Shown here: positions 52,201 through 62,796 of the stretch, piece after piece
Numbering within the stretch: position 1 is the first letter of the stretch
How the letters are laid out: every line of letters starts with the position of its first letter
Program-made: the position numbers and the translations under genes
Assembly (NCBI GenBank): GCA_008729055.1
Contig: SDUX01000001.1
Coordinates: 248,001-312,000 of the forward strand
DNA: 64,000 nucleotides
Origin: Pyropia haitanensis
Taxonomy: Eukaryota; Rhodophyta; Bangiophyceae; Bangiales; Bangiaceae
Reading direction: 5' to 3'
The notes under the pieces: model-generated
What the model was told of the DNA's origin: nothing
The model's database searches: none
The model's input: only the letters and a program-made list of their open reading frames with translations

Positions 52201-53326
52201 CGCGTGCTTCTCACACTCGGGGAGGGGGTAGAGCGGATGGGGGATGGGGACTGGACGGGGTGATGGTGGCCTTGATGAGGAAGAATCAATGGGGGCAGCA
52301 AGGGGGTGTAGGAGGCTTGAGAGTAGAAGATGCTGCGGGAAGGGGGCACCGAGGCGGAGCGGGACAGGGTCGGTAGGGGGGTGCCGAAAGTGAAGGCGGG
52401 TATGTCCATGCACCCCTCGAACTCAAGGGCGGCTGTCCGGTGGACGGCGTCGGGCGAAGGGAGGGAGGGGTAGGGAGTGGTGGGGCGCGAACGGATTTCC
52501 CCGCAGCTGCCTCCCCCACCCGGGGAGCGGCGCTTCTGGTGGCTACTGCACCGCCCTCCCCCGCTGGCTTCCCCGGCTGCCACCCCCTTCCCCCACCTCC
52601 CCCTCCTCCCCCTCCACCTCCCTTTCCCCCTAACGACACGTCTGACGCTGCGCGGCGGGATAGGGAGGGAGTGTGGGGGCTGGTGGAAGACGCAAAAAAA
52701 AGAGAGGCACAACGACGTCCAGTGGACAGGGCAGCATGATCGGGACATGCACAGACGCATAATCGAAACAAAGACGGGCGGCAGCCAGTATAGAAGGTCA
52801 ACGAGGACCAGCGAGGAAGGAGCCCCGCTCCGGCCACAGACACTGCGCGAGCGAGGCGCGGGGCGGTGTGGCCGCTCCCTCTGGCCTCCTTCCCACTTGC
52901 TTCAGGCCACGCTGCGCGGGGGCTCCACCTTACATACGTTACCGCAAGAGGAGGGCGGGAACACGGGCACAGCGGGTCCTCGGCGCTGGTGGGTGGCGTA
53001 GAAAGAGAGAAGAGGGGGGAGGGGGGAGTGGGCGCGCGGCGCCGGTGAGATGCGCGGGGCGCTCGAGGGGGGCAGGGTGGGGCAGCCGCGCGGGACTGCT
53101 CGCCGGGGCCCGGGCGAGCACCACGGGTGCACCACCCCACGTCCTCTCCTGACCACCCCATCCCCCCTTCCCCGCCACTTCGCCTCCCCCTGCCGTCTTC
53201 CCCGCCACCCCACATCCCGTTGTATCGCCGCAGGGCACCTGCCCAACTACGCCTACCCGCGAAGGCGCCCTCTCTAGTCCGTCCCACCCCAACCCCTACC
53301 CTGAAACGTCCCCCCCACTCCCCTAC
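52201..53326. other. Convergent intergenic region
   Basis: The Cys-rich gene (plus) and UQCC1 (minus) converge here. Frames are Pro/Arg/Ser-rich and without domains. Confidence 0.4.
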
Positions 53327-54340
53327 TCATTCCCACAACTTTCCCCGCAGCACTGCGGCGTCGGTCATGGCGCGTAGCCGCCGCTCCTCGGCACGCACGT
53401 AGGCCGCCACGGCGGGGGCGCCCCCCGCCGCCGCCGCCACCAGCGCCGGGACGTTGCGGGTGAGCGCGCCCTCGAGGCCGCCCGCGGGGGCGGCAGCCGC
53501 GGCGGCAGTCGCCGCGGTGTCGGCGTCAGCGGAGGCGGCGATGGAACCGTGCCGCCCGGCCCCAGCGTGGCGGCCGGCGGCGGCGGCGGCAGCGGCGGCT
53601 TCCGCGTCCAGGGCGGCGTCGTAGCCCACGGCGGCGCCAAAAAACGACTGCTCCGCCTCCCGCGCAGCCCGCCCCGCAGCGAGCGTCCCCACCCCCGCCT
53701 CGTTGACGAGCATCTCCTGCTTCACCACACCCCAAAACGACCCGTACGCCACCTGCATCACCCCCGCCGCGGCGGTCACGTCGGTCGTCACTGCGCGTAG
53801 CCGCCGGACCGACAGGTAGAGGTGGAGGGCGGCGAGTGCGTAGCGGGTCTGGAAGGCGCTCGCGGCGGCCGCGGCGGCCGCGGTGGCGTCGCCGTCGCCG
53901 TCACCGCCGCTGCCCGTGGTGGCGGAGGCGGTGGCAGTGGTGGTGGTGGTGGGCGCGGCGGCGGCAGGGACGGCGGGGGGGAGGCCCAGGCGGGACCGCA
54001 CGGCGGCGGCAGCGGCGCTGTCCGCGTCGGTCCGCCCACGGATGCCCGCGATGAGGCGAGCGGCGTCGCGGACGGTCACCGACTCGGCCGAGTACCAGCC
54101 GAGGAGGGACAGCAGCGGGTGCCGCCGGCCGCCGCCGCCCCCGCCTTCCGTATCCTCCGCATCGGCGGCGGTGGCGGCAGGCGCCAGGTTCTTGGCTACC
54201 CAGCGGGTGAGGAAGTTGGTCGGCACCGGACCGGAGGGGGGGGACGACGACGACGACCGCGGGGGGGGGTGGCGGAAGAGAGCTTCTCTGCTGCCGGCGT
54301 CCGCGCCGGCGCTGCAGGACGAGGGGGGGGGGGGCCGCCT

Positions 54341-54371
<31 letters not shown>

Positions 54372-54527
54372 CCCCGCAGGGCCAGCCGTCCCCCGGCGGG
54401 GGGGGTCGCCCGCGGGGGCGGTGCGGGCGATGCCCGCTGCCGCCGCCGCTGCCGCCGTCACGCGGGGGCGGCCGGCGGCGGTCGCGACGCGGGCGGCCGC
54501 GACAACAGAGGAGGCGGCGGGGGGCAT
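53327..54527 (-). CDS. UQCC1: UQCC1/CBP3-type complex III assembly factor
   Basis: Members of this family bind newly made cytochrome b in mitochondria and help assemble the bc1 complex. The start at 54527 gives a presequence (MPPAASSVVAAARVATAAGR). The conserved domain, in another frame after C runs between 54230 and 54335, has: NFLTRWVAKNLAP; LLGWYSAES; the LHLYLSVRRLRAV helix (family: LLHVWMLxVRLR); QSFFGAAVGYDAALD (family: YGxxLAYDEAL); and the end VAAYVRAEERRLRAM...GKLWE (family: YVRxQI...GxxxW). A low-complexity Thr/Ala/Gly insert separates the first two blocks. I chose the upstream ATG because the domain frame has only a GTG at 54226. An unseen intron could also explain the frame change. 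Confidence 0.75.
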
Positions 54528-56427
54528 GGCCAAAGGGTGGCGCGCCGCCGCTGACAGCGTTGGGGTGGAGGGGAGGGAGCGGGGCCAAGGGAAGTGCGAG
54601 GGGGGGAGCAGTGTGGGGGGGGATCGGTGCAAGCGCGGCGACCACGGGCGGGATGAGGGGAGGAATGGGGAGCTGGCGGAAAGGAGACGGCTCCTCCGGA
54701 CGGTGGAGGGGGGATAAAAGGAAAGCCGGCTGACGGGTCGGGGACGAAGTTACAGCGGACTCTGGCCGGCTGGAAGAAGGTGCGGGCTGGAACCAGGCTA
54801 CGGTGGAGTGGGCGTTCGGCTGACGGCATCGGCCACAGACGGCGCCAATCGCCCGGGTCGACGGAGAATTCAAGTCTATTGAATAAGGCACTAGCCTGTA
54901 ATGTTCTTGGCGTCTCACACGAAATATTCTTCGAGACACGAAATTAACGAAGAGATAGCACCTGCAATGCAGTCGACAGCCAGAGGGCGAGCGGCTTGGG
55001 GGGGCCTCTTATTTGGTTGACACGTGAGTCAAGGCCCACCTGGAGGAGCAGAAGGAGAGGGGCCAGCTGGCGGCGCGCGAGAGGACGGCCTTGACGCTGG
55101 GACAGACACGCCGGAGACTTTCTTCATTGTGCGTCTTGGCCGCTGCGTTTGCCCGGAGTGTCCACCCCGCCGGTGTCGTTGTATCTCTTGGACTGTTGTC
55201 CTCACCCCGCGCCTCTACCCCCTGGTCGCCTTTCGTCGCTTCTCCTGTCCCGTCTGTCTTCGTGATCATTCGCCGGCGGCCAGGCCGCTTTCCTTGTCCG
55301 TGTACCGTCACTGACGTGTCATCCGCCCCGGCTGTGTCCAGCACCCGCCGCAGCTGTCGACGGAGCGAGGCGTTGGGGAATCCCGCCTGGTTGTACAGGG
55401 AAACCAGTAAACAGAGGCCGGCCTGTAGGCTCGCCGCTGCTCGCGCACCGCGCCGGCACCTTCATCCCCGCCGCTCTGCCCCGCCTTGTGGCGTCGACTT
55501 GAGCGGGCGTGCCCCGGGCCGCTTCCGCGCATCCACGGCAGCTTCGATTGTCAGTGCATCGCTCTGCTCGTCGCCCTGTCGAGGGCGGGTCTGTCCGCCG
55601 CCTCGGGTCGACCGTACGGCCCCTCGCCTGCCTGCTTTTTGGACTAGCTTGTCCGTGGCCGAGGGGGGGCGTGCGCTCCCTCCCGTTCTCCCCTCTTCTC
55701 TTCCCTCCTCACTGTTCAAGCGCCGCCCGCACCCTGCCAAGGTGGCGCCCGTCGCTGGTGTTTTACGGCTCGCAGGCTCGTGGCACTGTTGTCGCCGTTG
55801 GTGGGCCCCTGTTTTTGTGGGGTGACCCGCGCTACGGGGTGCCCCCCGCATGGTGTCCGCCCGTCCAAGGCGAGATCAGTGCAGCCGCAGCCGGAGTGCC
55901 ACGGTCGAGGTGCCGCTGGTGCACCTGTTCTGCCAACACCCCTGTCCCGTTTTTTTTTCCCCAGGGGCGGCCGGTCAAGGGCGTTGCCGTTGCCGATCAG
56001 CCTCTGTCCTGTATTTGGGTGCCTGGTTGGTTGGTCTCGGTCTTCTGACGACCTGTTTGTCGCGTGCTGCCGTGCCTCTTGGGGGACGTTTACCTCTGCT
56101 GCCACTGGTGGCCCTTTGTTCGTTTCGGCTTTGTGCCAAGGGCCGCCCGCGGGGCCACACTGCATGTGCTCACCCTTCAGTGCCAATCTCTTGTGACTTT
56201 CCCGCTTGTTGTTTTCATCACCGGCGTCTGTCGTTTTCCGTGTGCGTTTTCTGAAGCCTCTACTATATTGACAGTGTGGGCAGAAGGGTTGCGGGTGTGC
56301 GTCTTACGGTGCATTGCCACCGTCCATTCGTTCTGCCGTTGATTGCTGCCCCCGTCTCTGTTCGTGTGCGCACTACCCGTTGCGCTCAACCCGTCCCCTG
56401 CTTCTACTTGCGGGCACGACGGTCGCG
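54528..56427. other. Divergent intergenic region, pyrimidine-rich on the right
   Basis: UQCC1 and the SAC3 gene diverge from here. Around 54840-54960 it is AT-rich. From 55100 to 56400 it is strongly T/C-rich on the plus strand, with TTTTTTTTCCCCAG near 55950-55966, a good acceptor for a 5' UTR intron of the SAC3 gene. The open frame at 55091-55825 has no ATG-supported or domain-like content. Confidence 0.45.
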
Positions 56428-58839
56428 ATGGCGCTTGCGCAGAACCCGTCGGCGGACTACGCGCGGTGGCCTCGTGCGCAGGACGCCAATGGTCGCGTGT
56501 ACCTCTACCATGGAACGGACCGAGTGTGGCTTTGGCGGCGGGTGTCTGCCGGGACGGGTGGCGCAGGCGGTGCGGGCAGTTCGTACCTCCACAATGTCAT
56601 CACCAACGAAGTCAAGTGGCCGCAGCAGTTGTCTTTATCTGACGCCCGGGACGCGGGGGTGGCACCTACCAAGCCAGTGGGTCCACCAACCCCGGCTGCG
56701 ACCACTCTGGGCCCGTCCCTACCAGTGGACCAGGCGGTCAATGCTGGGATGGGCGAGTGGGCGTCGCGTGTTGGCGCTGCCGTTGATGGCGGCAGCGTCA
56801 TCGTTGCGCCTTCTACGGAAAGCAAGAAGCCTGGCACTCGTGGTCGCTCCCGCTTTGCCGACGCCGCGTTGGCGCAGCGTGTGGATGCGCCTGTGTCTAC
56901 GCCCGACGCGGTGAGCTACAGCCTGCAAGCCGCGTCGTCGGCTATTGAACGAGCAAAGGGGTCCATCTCCTTTCACGCCGTCTTCCCGTCCTCATCGGTG
57001 CCATCAATTTTCCCTGCGGCACTCGTGGCGTATGCTCGTCGGTCGCTTGGAGCGGCGAGGGCAACCGCCATACGCCCGCCATCTGCTATTGGACCTATTC
57101 CGACGCGCGCATCGGCGGAGCGAGCAGTGTGGCGGGAGGTACTGCACCTGGCATCCCAGGCGCACCGGGACGGCTCGCTGCACACTACTGCGTGGGCGCA
57201 GTTGCCGCCCGCTACGGGGGCGAACTTTGGCGCCACCGCCGCTCTCTCCCCCCACGCGAACGCCAATGCAATTGCGGATGTGCTGTCTGGAGGTGCAGAT
57301 CGGAACGGGGCCCGGGGAGGTGCCGTTGCTGCAGTTTCGGCAGCGTCACCCTACCCGGTTTACCAGGCCCCGGCAACTTCAGCGAGTGGGTGGGGCGCTT
57401 GGAGCGGTGCACTTCCACAGGGCGTCACTGCGGGCGACGCCCCCACCAGCGGAGGCGTGGGGGCACAGTATGCGTATAGCATGCATGATCTGCCGGTCGC
57501 AGCGCAGCCAGCTCAACGCGTGCTTGGGAATAACAAGCGCAAGCTGGCGAATTCGAGAACGGTGCCACCCGCCAAGCGTACAGCTGCTCGCTACTGGGAC
57601 AACGGTGATGGCGGCGACGACTCGTCACTACATGGTGGCGGTGGTGCCTATAGTACAGGTACCCTTAACAACACATCTGCTGGTGGCCCCGTGGCCGATG
57701 CACGTTCAACGCTCAACGCCAAACGCTATGGCGACAAGACGCGCTTTGGCGGTCGTACCGGCAGCGCCGCCTTAGCCCTCGTCAAGCTCCGCACCGCAGC
57801 AGCGGCACAGCCAGCTGTGGTAGCCGCCACATCCAACCGCGTTCGGCGACTAATGGACTTGTCGGACCAGCACGTGGGCACCGCTGCGGCTGTCCGCTTC
57901 ACTTGCGAGTACGCGCTGGTTCCGCCCAACCAGACCTCCGTCTTTGACGCCGACGGCGGCGACGATGAGCGGTCGATGGCCGCGCGGGGGCCCGTTTTGG
58001 TGGGCCGTAACATGACGGTGGAGAAGGACTTTTTGAGGCTCACTGCCGAGGCTGATGCCTCCTTGGTGCGCCCCGAGGCGGTGCTTCGGCAGGCACTGAC
58101 GCTGGTGCAGCAGCGGTACAGTGCGGGTGACACGGAGTACGCGTGGGTGTGTCGGCAGCTCAAGTCTATTCGACAGGACCTGTTGGTGCAGGCGATTGAG
58201 AATGACCTGACCGAAGCGGCGTGCCTTACTCATGCACGAGTGGCGCTGGAAAACTCCGACGTAGGTGAGTTCAACCAGTGTCTAACGCGGCTAGTCGAGT
58301 TGGCTGCTGCTCGTCGCCGGCCGCTTTCTCCGGAGCTGTCGGGTTATCGTCTTCTCTACGCGGCCTACTCGGGGTCGGCGCTGGCGGTGGCTTCACTGTT
58401 GGCGGAAATGCCCCCCGCGACACGCAGCTCGGGTCCCGTTTTGCATGCCCGGCGCGTTTGGCGGGCGCTGACCAACCGGAACGCCGCCGCGTTTTTCCGA
58501 CTGTACGAGGACTCACCGGGCATGAACGCCAGCTTGATGGACCTTTTCGCTGGCGCCCTCCGCGCTGACGTGTTGCGCTCATGGGTGGCGGCCTATCGGC
58601 CGAGCCTGCCCTTGCCCGAGGTGGTGGCCCGCCTCGGCTGGAGGTACACCCACTCGGGGGAGGACGACCAGCTGGTGGCCATGGCACGCTCCTACATCAC
58701 CGACCGTGGCGGGAAGGTCGAAGATGACAAGGACGGGGCCGGGCCAGCACAGGTGGTGTGTGGTCGTGGCGTGACCATCACCCCCGACGACACAGCAGCG
58801 CGGATTACGTGTATGGCGGCGGGGCAAGGGGGCTTGTAA
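56428..58839 (+). CDS. SAC3/GANP-domain protein, LENG8/THP3-like
   Basis: 803 residues from ATG 56428 (MALAQNPSADYARWPRAQ). A WW-like segment at about 20-70 (NGRVYLYHG to NEVKWPQ) is followed by a long linker with a basic patch (NNKRKLANSRTVPPAKR), probably nuclear targeting. The SAC3/GANP domain covers roughly 530-780: NMTVEKDFLRLTAEADASLVRPEAVLRQAL, YAWVCRQLKSIRQDLLVQAI, THARVALENSDVGEFNQCLTRL and LSGYRLLYAAYSGSALAVASLL. These motifs match the THP3/LENG8 subgroup, which acts in transcription elongation and mRNA processing or export with a CSN12-like partner. The gene is intron-free in the coding part and shows no homopolymer break. Confidence 0.9.
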   Translation: MALAQNPSADYARWPRAQDANGRVYLYHGTDRVWLWRRVSAGTGGAGGAGSSYLHNVITNEVKWPQQLSLSDARDAGVAPTKPVGPPTPAATTLGPSLPVDQAVNAGMGEWASRVGAAVDGGSVIVAPSTESKKPGTRGRSRFADAALAQRVDAPVSTPDAVSYSLQAASSAIERAKGSISFHAVFPSSSVPSIFPAALVAYARRSLGAARATAIRPPSAIGPIPTRASAERAVWREVLHLASQAHRDGSLHTTAWAQLPPATGANFGATAALSPHANANAIADVLSGGADRNGARGGAVAAVSAASPYPVYQAPATSASGWGAWSGALPQGVTAGDAPTSGGVGAQYAYSMHDLPVAAQPAQRVLGNNKRKLANSRTVPPAKRTAARYWDNGDGGDDSSLHGGGGAYSTGTLNNTSAGGPVADARSTLNAKRYGDKTRFGGRTGSAALALVKLRTAAAAQPAVVAATSNRVRRLMDLSDQHVGTAAAVRFTCEYALVPPNQTSVFDADGGDDERSMAARGPVLVGRNMTVEKDFLRLTAEADASLVRPEAVLRQALTLVQQRYSAGDTEYAWVCRQLKSIRQDLLVQAIENDLTEAACLTHARVALENSDVGEFNQCLTRLVELAAARRRPLSPELSGYRLLYAAYSGSALAVASLLAEMPPATRSSGPVLHARRVWRALTNRNAAAFFRLYEDSPGMNASLMDLFAGALRADVLRSWVAAYRPSLPLPEVVARLGWRYTHSGEDDQLVAMARSYITDRGGKVEDDKDGAGPAQVVCGRGVTITPDDTAARITCMAAGQGGL

Positions 58840-59852
58840 GTGGTGGCCCTGGCCCTTGGACGTCATCTATGATGTTGCCTGTGCTCGTTTTCTTTGTCAA
58901 TTGAGGAGTGACTTGTCTTGCAGTAGAGCGGCCTCTCCATCCCTTCCTGGTGCTGCTTGTGATGCGCGTGCCGATTGACAAGCTCGACTGGTCAAGTACC
59001 CGCCATCTGCACGCAGAACACCTGGAGCCACGGGCCACTGGTCTCCGGTGGGCACGTAGCGGCCCTGTATTCCCTTCCTGATGCTGCTTCTGTGCGTGTG
59101 CCGCCAAGCTCGACTGGTCGTGACAAGCCAACATCTGGACACACAGCTCCTGGAGCCACGAGTTTCCGGAGTATGTCCGGAACGTGGCGATCCTGTGATG
59201 TGGGGACGCACCTGGTCTCTGGATGCATGTCGTTCGGTGTTGTAATGTCTTCCCTCTCAGGTGCTCATGTCATTGTATGCTTGTGGTGGGTCTGTGCTTT
59301 GCGATCTGCCATGGGTGTCTGCCGACTGCTCTCGTACCATGCTCTCGTTTTCGTATTTGCACGGAGTGCGTTGTGTCTGCGCTCTCGTCAGCAAAACACA
59401 CGACTTTCCGGTCACTGGCTGCGCGCTTCTCCCCTTTCTGAACTTCAAGGCCGTAGGAGCAGTGGTTCCTGTCGGCCGAGTCAATGTTCTGATTGTCGGC
59501 TCGTGCTTACGGCAGTCCTTGCCAATTGCAGCTTTCGCGCGAGCAGCAGACCCTGCGCCACTGCCAACAGGAATCAGGGCGTGTGCTGTCGTCGCTCTCA
59601 TGCACTGCCACAAAGACTGGCGGAAAAAATAGACGCGTTTACTTATGAACGGGTGCGACGGCGCCCACCTACGCGTCCTGCTGAAGGGAATCGAACAGCA
59701 TGAAACCCCGTGTGCACAGACCCACGCTCCGGCGCGAGCAGTGGTAAGACAAAGGGAAGCAGATCAGTAGGTATTGCTCAAGACGGGCGTGACAGACAAG
59801 TGGGCCGAGAACATCGCCGACGCCCACCGCGTTCACAAAGACGATCCCCACC
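58840..59852. other. Convergent intergenic region
   Basis: 3' flanks of the SAC3 gene and the plastid-protein gene. It contains an imperfect tandem duplication (58926-59170), listed separately. No further gene seen. Confidence 0.45.
58926..59170. repeat. Imperfect tandem duplication, period about 131 bp
   Basis: Two units share CCCTTCCTGRTGCTGCTT, GTGCGTGTGCCG/GCGCGTGCCG, AAGCTCGACTGGTC, CATCTG-ACAC/CATCTGCACGCAG and CCTGGAGCCACG. The corresponding CCCTTCCTG starts are at 58941 and 59072. Confidence 0.7.
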
Positions 59853-60785
59853 CTATTCCTGCACAACAATGCCCGACGAGGCGGCCTCAGGGCCCAGCTG
59901 GGCCGCGTTCGGCGACGCATTGTAAATCCGCTCGGGAGTGGCCGCGCCTAGCGGCCGCTTGTAGGTCGGTGCCGATTCCTCGGGGGCCTTCCAAAACGAG
60001 CCCACACCAGAGCCAACCGGGACAACAGCGGTCGTCGAGGGCAACCCACCCGCGGTCTTTTGGAAGTCCAGCGCGCCGACGCTGCCGAGGTACGCGGTGC
60101 CCGGGATTTCCGTCTGCGGCAGCCCCGTCGGGGAGAGCGTCGGGTGAACCTTGATCTTCTGAAGGCGTGAGTACTCGGCATCCAGCTGCCCGTCAAGCGT
60201 CAGCAGTGACTTCTCACTAATGGTGCCCGACAGGCGCTTCACCGTCGCCTCGAGGGCCTTGCCGCTGGCCGCGAGCGCCGCGCCACGTGGGCCCGCCATG
60301 GAGCCGCGGAAGGCCGCAAAAGCCGCGTCGGCCACCGCCTCGTCGTTCGTGTCCTCAACCGCAGACAGAGCCGGGTCCACATACGCCGCGTCCCACGACC
60401 ACACAGCGCCGTCCGCTTCAGCCACCCGCGGGTCGGCGGGGGCGTCGGGCGACCGCGCCAGCGGGCCGTCGGGCAGCTGGGGGATACCATCAGCGGGGAC
60501 TGCAACGGAACCCTTGGCAGTGCGGCCGAGCATCGCATCGCTGTCCGACGCGGGGGTCCCCCGCGTAAAGTCCGACGAGCGCCGGAACTTGTCAACGTAG
60601 TACTGCTGCACATGGCCCTTCGTCGAGTCCGTCAGATACGAGTAGTCGCCATAGCCCATGCGAGGCGTCACGGCCGCACGGGTGGGGGGGGTAGTGGAGA
60701 CCGCATCGCCGCGAAATGCGGCGCGCGCGCCGACACGGTCGCCGGCAAAGGTGGCGGCCGCTGCAGGCACGACAAAGGCAGCCAT
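59853..60785 (-). CDS. Plastid-targeted protein, possibly phycobilisome-associated
   Basis: 310 residues from ATG 60785. The leader MAAFVVPAAAATFAGDRVGARAAF has the Phe-containing start of rhodophyte plastid transit peptides. The mature part probably begins near TPRMGYGDYSYLTDSTKGH and continues QQYYVDKFRRSSDF. The middle contains helical, Ala-rich stretches (DEAVADAAFAAFRGSMAG). The C-terminal third is extended and Gly/Pro-rich (LGSVGALDFQKTAGG, GSGVGSFWKAPEES, YKRPLGAATPERIYNAS). Nuclear-encoded gamma/linker proteins of red-algal phycobilisomes have this combination of leader, size and Tyr-rich extended segments, but I cannot confirm the family. A longer start at 60857 is less likely because it lacks the leader pattern. 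Confidence 0.7.
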   Translation of the reverse strand: MAAFVVPAAAATFAGDRVGARAAFRGDAVSTTPPTRAAVTPRMGYGDYSYLTDSTKGHVQQYYVDKFRRSSDFTRGTPASDSDAMLGRTAKGSVAVPADGIPQLPDGPLARSPDAPADPRVAEADGAVWSWDAAYVDPALSAVEDTNDEAVADAAFAAFRGSMAGPRGAALAASGKALEATVKRLSGTISEKSLLTLDGQLDAEYSRLQKIKVHPTLSPTGLPQTEIPGTAYLGSVGALDFQKTAGGLPSTTAVVPVGSGVGSFWKAPEESAPTYKRPLGAATPERIYNASPNAAQLGPEAASSGIVVQE

Positions 60786-61208
60786 GACAGCAACTGGGGG
60801 AGGGGGGAGAGGAGACCCGGGATGGGGGGCAGCACGGAGGTGAACCTCGTTTGGCAATGACGAGGAGGACGAGGTCGGAAGTGGAGGCGGGTAGGTGGGG
60901 CGGCGTGTCGGTGCTGACGTGCGGTCACCACGTGGAGGTTACCGCGGCGCACGCGAGACGGCGGCGGCGAATCGGCGGGCCGACCGACGAGCAGGGCGGC
61001 GGAAGCGACTGGAACGCAGCCGTCCTGTGGGCGACGGCGTCGCGCTTGGGAGCCGGGCGGGGAGCCGGGTCTGGCACCACCCAGATCAAGTGACCTCCCG
61101 GCCGACACGAGCGGTTTGTGGCCGCACGAGCCGTGAGGAGCCCCTCCAATCACCGACGGGCGGTGCTGCACCTAAAGAGTGTCAATGAACAGAAGATCGA
61201 GACTCGAG

Positions 61209-61216
61209 TATTTATA
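61209..61216 (-). promoter_or_regulatory. TATA box candidate for the plastid-protein gene
   Basis: TATAAATA on the minus strand in the context CATTATAAATACTCGAG, about 420 bases before the ATG. It implies a long leader or an intron in the 5' UTR. Confidence 0.4.
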
Positions 61217-61656
61217 ATGACTGCAACTCACCGCAACCAAAGTACGACGTCGTAATTGTGTGTGTTCAATAATATAGTAGCACCCCTAATGTTACTGTCT
61301 TTTATTCTCGCAGTGTTCTTCCACTTACCGCGTCAACGCGATTCAACAGGTCGCTCACTGTCTGCTGCAGTCACGGGCCAAGCATGGTGCGGCCGCCCGC
61401 AGAGCGCTGCCACTGCGCACCGTGACAGCCCGGCAGGTAGGCAATGGTATCATAGGATGGACTGCCTGTACGATGGCAATTATTTTTCCGCCACTGTGTC
61501 GCCGACTGAGGCGTCGTCAGCCCATTTTCGCGTTCGAATCGGCTGCTCAGCGCCGCGTCCCCGCGGCGACACAGTGCGTCTTCTTTGCGGTGCCATCCGG
61601 CCTTGGCCCACGGCCCGACGCGGTCGTGTGTGAGGCACGTTCAAGCCACCACACCT

Positions 61657-61672
61657 CACACCTATAGGTGTG
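61657..61672. promoter_or_regulatory. Perfect 16-bp palindrome upstream of the elongase
   Basis: CACACCTATAGGTGTG lies 219 bases before the elongase ATG. A perfect palindrome of this length suits a dimeric transcription factor site. No known site was matched. Confidence 0.4.
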
Positions 61673-61890
61673 GCTGCGGGACTTGAATATCTGTGGACTG
61701 TGGCCATTGTGTCGCAAGACCTGCTCCTGCTTCCCCCCCCCCCCCGCGCCCCCTCCTCCGCGCTCATTCTGTCCCCCGTTCCCCCACCGTCGGTGGCATT
61801 GGGCATCTGGCTTCGGAGCTGTCGACGCTTGTTTCGGGACTGTCAACATTGGCGGAGGTCGGTGGTGCCCTCCCGGCAGTGGTGCCCATC

Positions 61891-62796
61891 ATGGACCTCC
61901 TGACATCCCTTGTCTCGTTTACGGGCCTGGACGCCAAGACCTTGCCCATAGTGACCATGCCTACCCTTCCCGACTGGGTCGAGTCTTTGGACCTTGGTTC
62001 CAAGGTTTGGACCCCTGCTGAGCTGTGGCAATGCGTTCTCGGCCAGCCGCCACGGCCGGTACATTCTCTGCTCGCACCATGGATCCCGTACGTCCTCCTC
62101 TCCATCTACATTTTTGGCAAGCCACTCCTGGACCGCGCCTGCGGCGCGCTAGGCACCACTGGAAAGTCGACCCCGTTCAAGGCGGTGGCGCTGGTGCACA
62201 ACCTGGCACTATGTGCCTACTCTGCGGCCACTGCATGGTACACGTGGCGGATCACCTTTTCCCAGTTCAGCCGCCTTGGCGTCGTCGAAGGCTACTGCGA
62301 GGGCGGCGGCGGCTGGGAGGCCGGGCTTGGTAAGCTCGGCTTCCTCTTTTACCTTTCCAAGTATTGGGAGCTGGCGGACACGGCGCTGTTGGTGGTGAAG
62401 CGGCGACAGCCTAGCTACTTGCAGGTGTACCACCACGCGGGTACGGCGTACGGAGCGTGGCTGCTGTGCTTGACGCACGTCCCCGTCATGTTCATTTTTG
62501 TTGGCCTCAATGCCATCGTGCACACCATCATGTACTTTTACTACGCGGCGACTGTGTGCGGTTACCGGTTCCCCGGCAAGTCTGGCATTACCAGCATGCA
62601 AATCGGTCAGTTTTACTTCGGCATCCTGATCTGCATGCCGGCCTTCTTTGTGAGGGGAGGCACTTGTACGACGAGCGCGCAGAAGGTGGCGTTGAGCTTT
62701 ATGATTGCGCACGCCATCTACCTGACGAAGCTGTTCGGGGACTTTTTCCGGGAATCCTACCAGCAGAAGAGGATTGCCGCCAAGAAGGGCTTGTAG
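61891..62796 (+). CDS. ELO-family fatty acid elongase (3-ketoacyl-CoA synthase)
   Basis: 301 residues from ATG 61891 (MDLLTSLVSF). It performs the condensation step of long-chain fatty acid elongation in the ER. Family motifs in order: FLFYLSKYWELADTALLV (KxxExxDT), the His box as LQVYHH at 177-182, NAIVHTIMYFYY (NxxxHxxMYxYY) and TSMQIGQF (TxxQxxQ). The His box has Gln in place of the first His (QxxHH), a form found in polyunsaturated-acid elongases of microalgae. About six or seven membrane segments are visible, and the C-terminus KKGL is a dilysine ER retrieval signal. The frame is open upstream but has no earlier ATG. The substrate is likely a C18-C20 polyunsaturated acyl-CoA, by inference. 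Confidence 0.93.
   Translation: MDLLTSLVSFTGLDAKTLPIVTMPTLPDWVESLDLGSKVWTPAELWQCVLGQPPRPVHSLLAPWIPYVLLSIYIFGKPLLDRACGALGTTGKSTPFKAVALVHNLALCAYSAATAWYTWRITFSQFSRLGVVEGYCEGGGGWEAGLGKLGFLFYLSKYWELADTALLVVKRRQPSYLQVYHHAGTAYGAWLLCLTHVPVMFIFVGLNAIVHTIMYFYYAATVCGYRFPGKSGITSMQIGQFYFGILICMPAFFVRGGTCTTSAQKVALSFMIAHAIYLTKLFGDFFRESYQQKRIAAKKGL

Larger units (their letters stand above)
60786..61890. other. Divergent intergenic region with two promoter candidates
   Basis: The plastid-protein gene (minus) and the elongase gene (plus) diverge here. A TATA box (61209-61216, minus) and a 16-bp palindrome (61657-61672) are listed separately. The stretch 61190-61330 is AT-rich. Confidence 0.5.

Noticed and set aside
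55091..55825. 244-codon frame upstream of the SAC3 gene
   Set aside because: Pyrimidine-rich leader-like DNA with no domain; more likely promoter, 5' UTR or intron.
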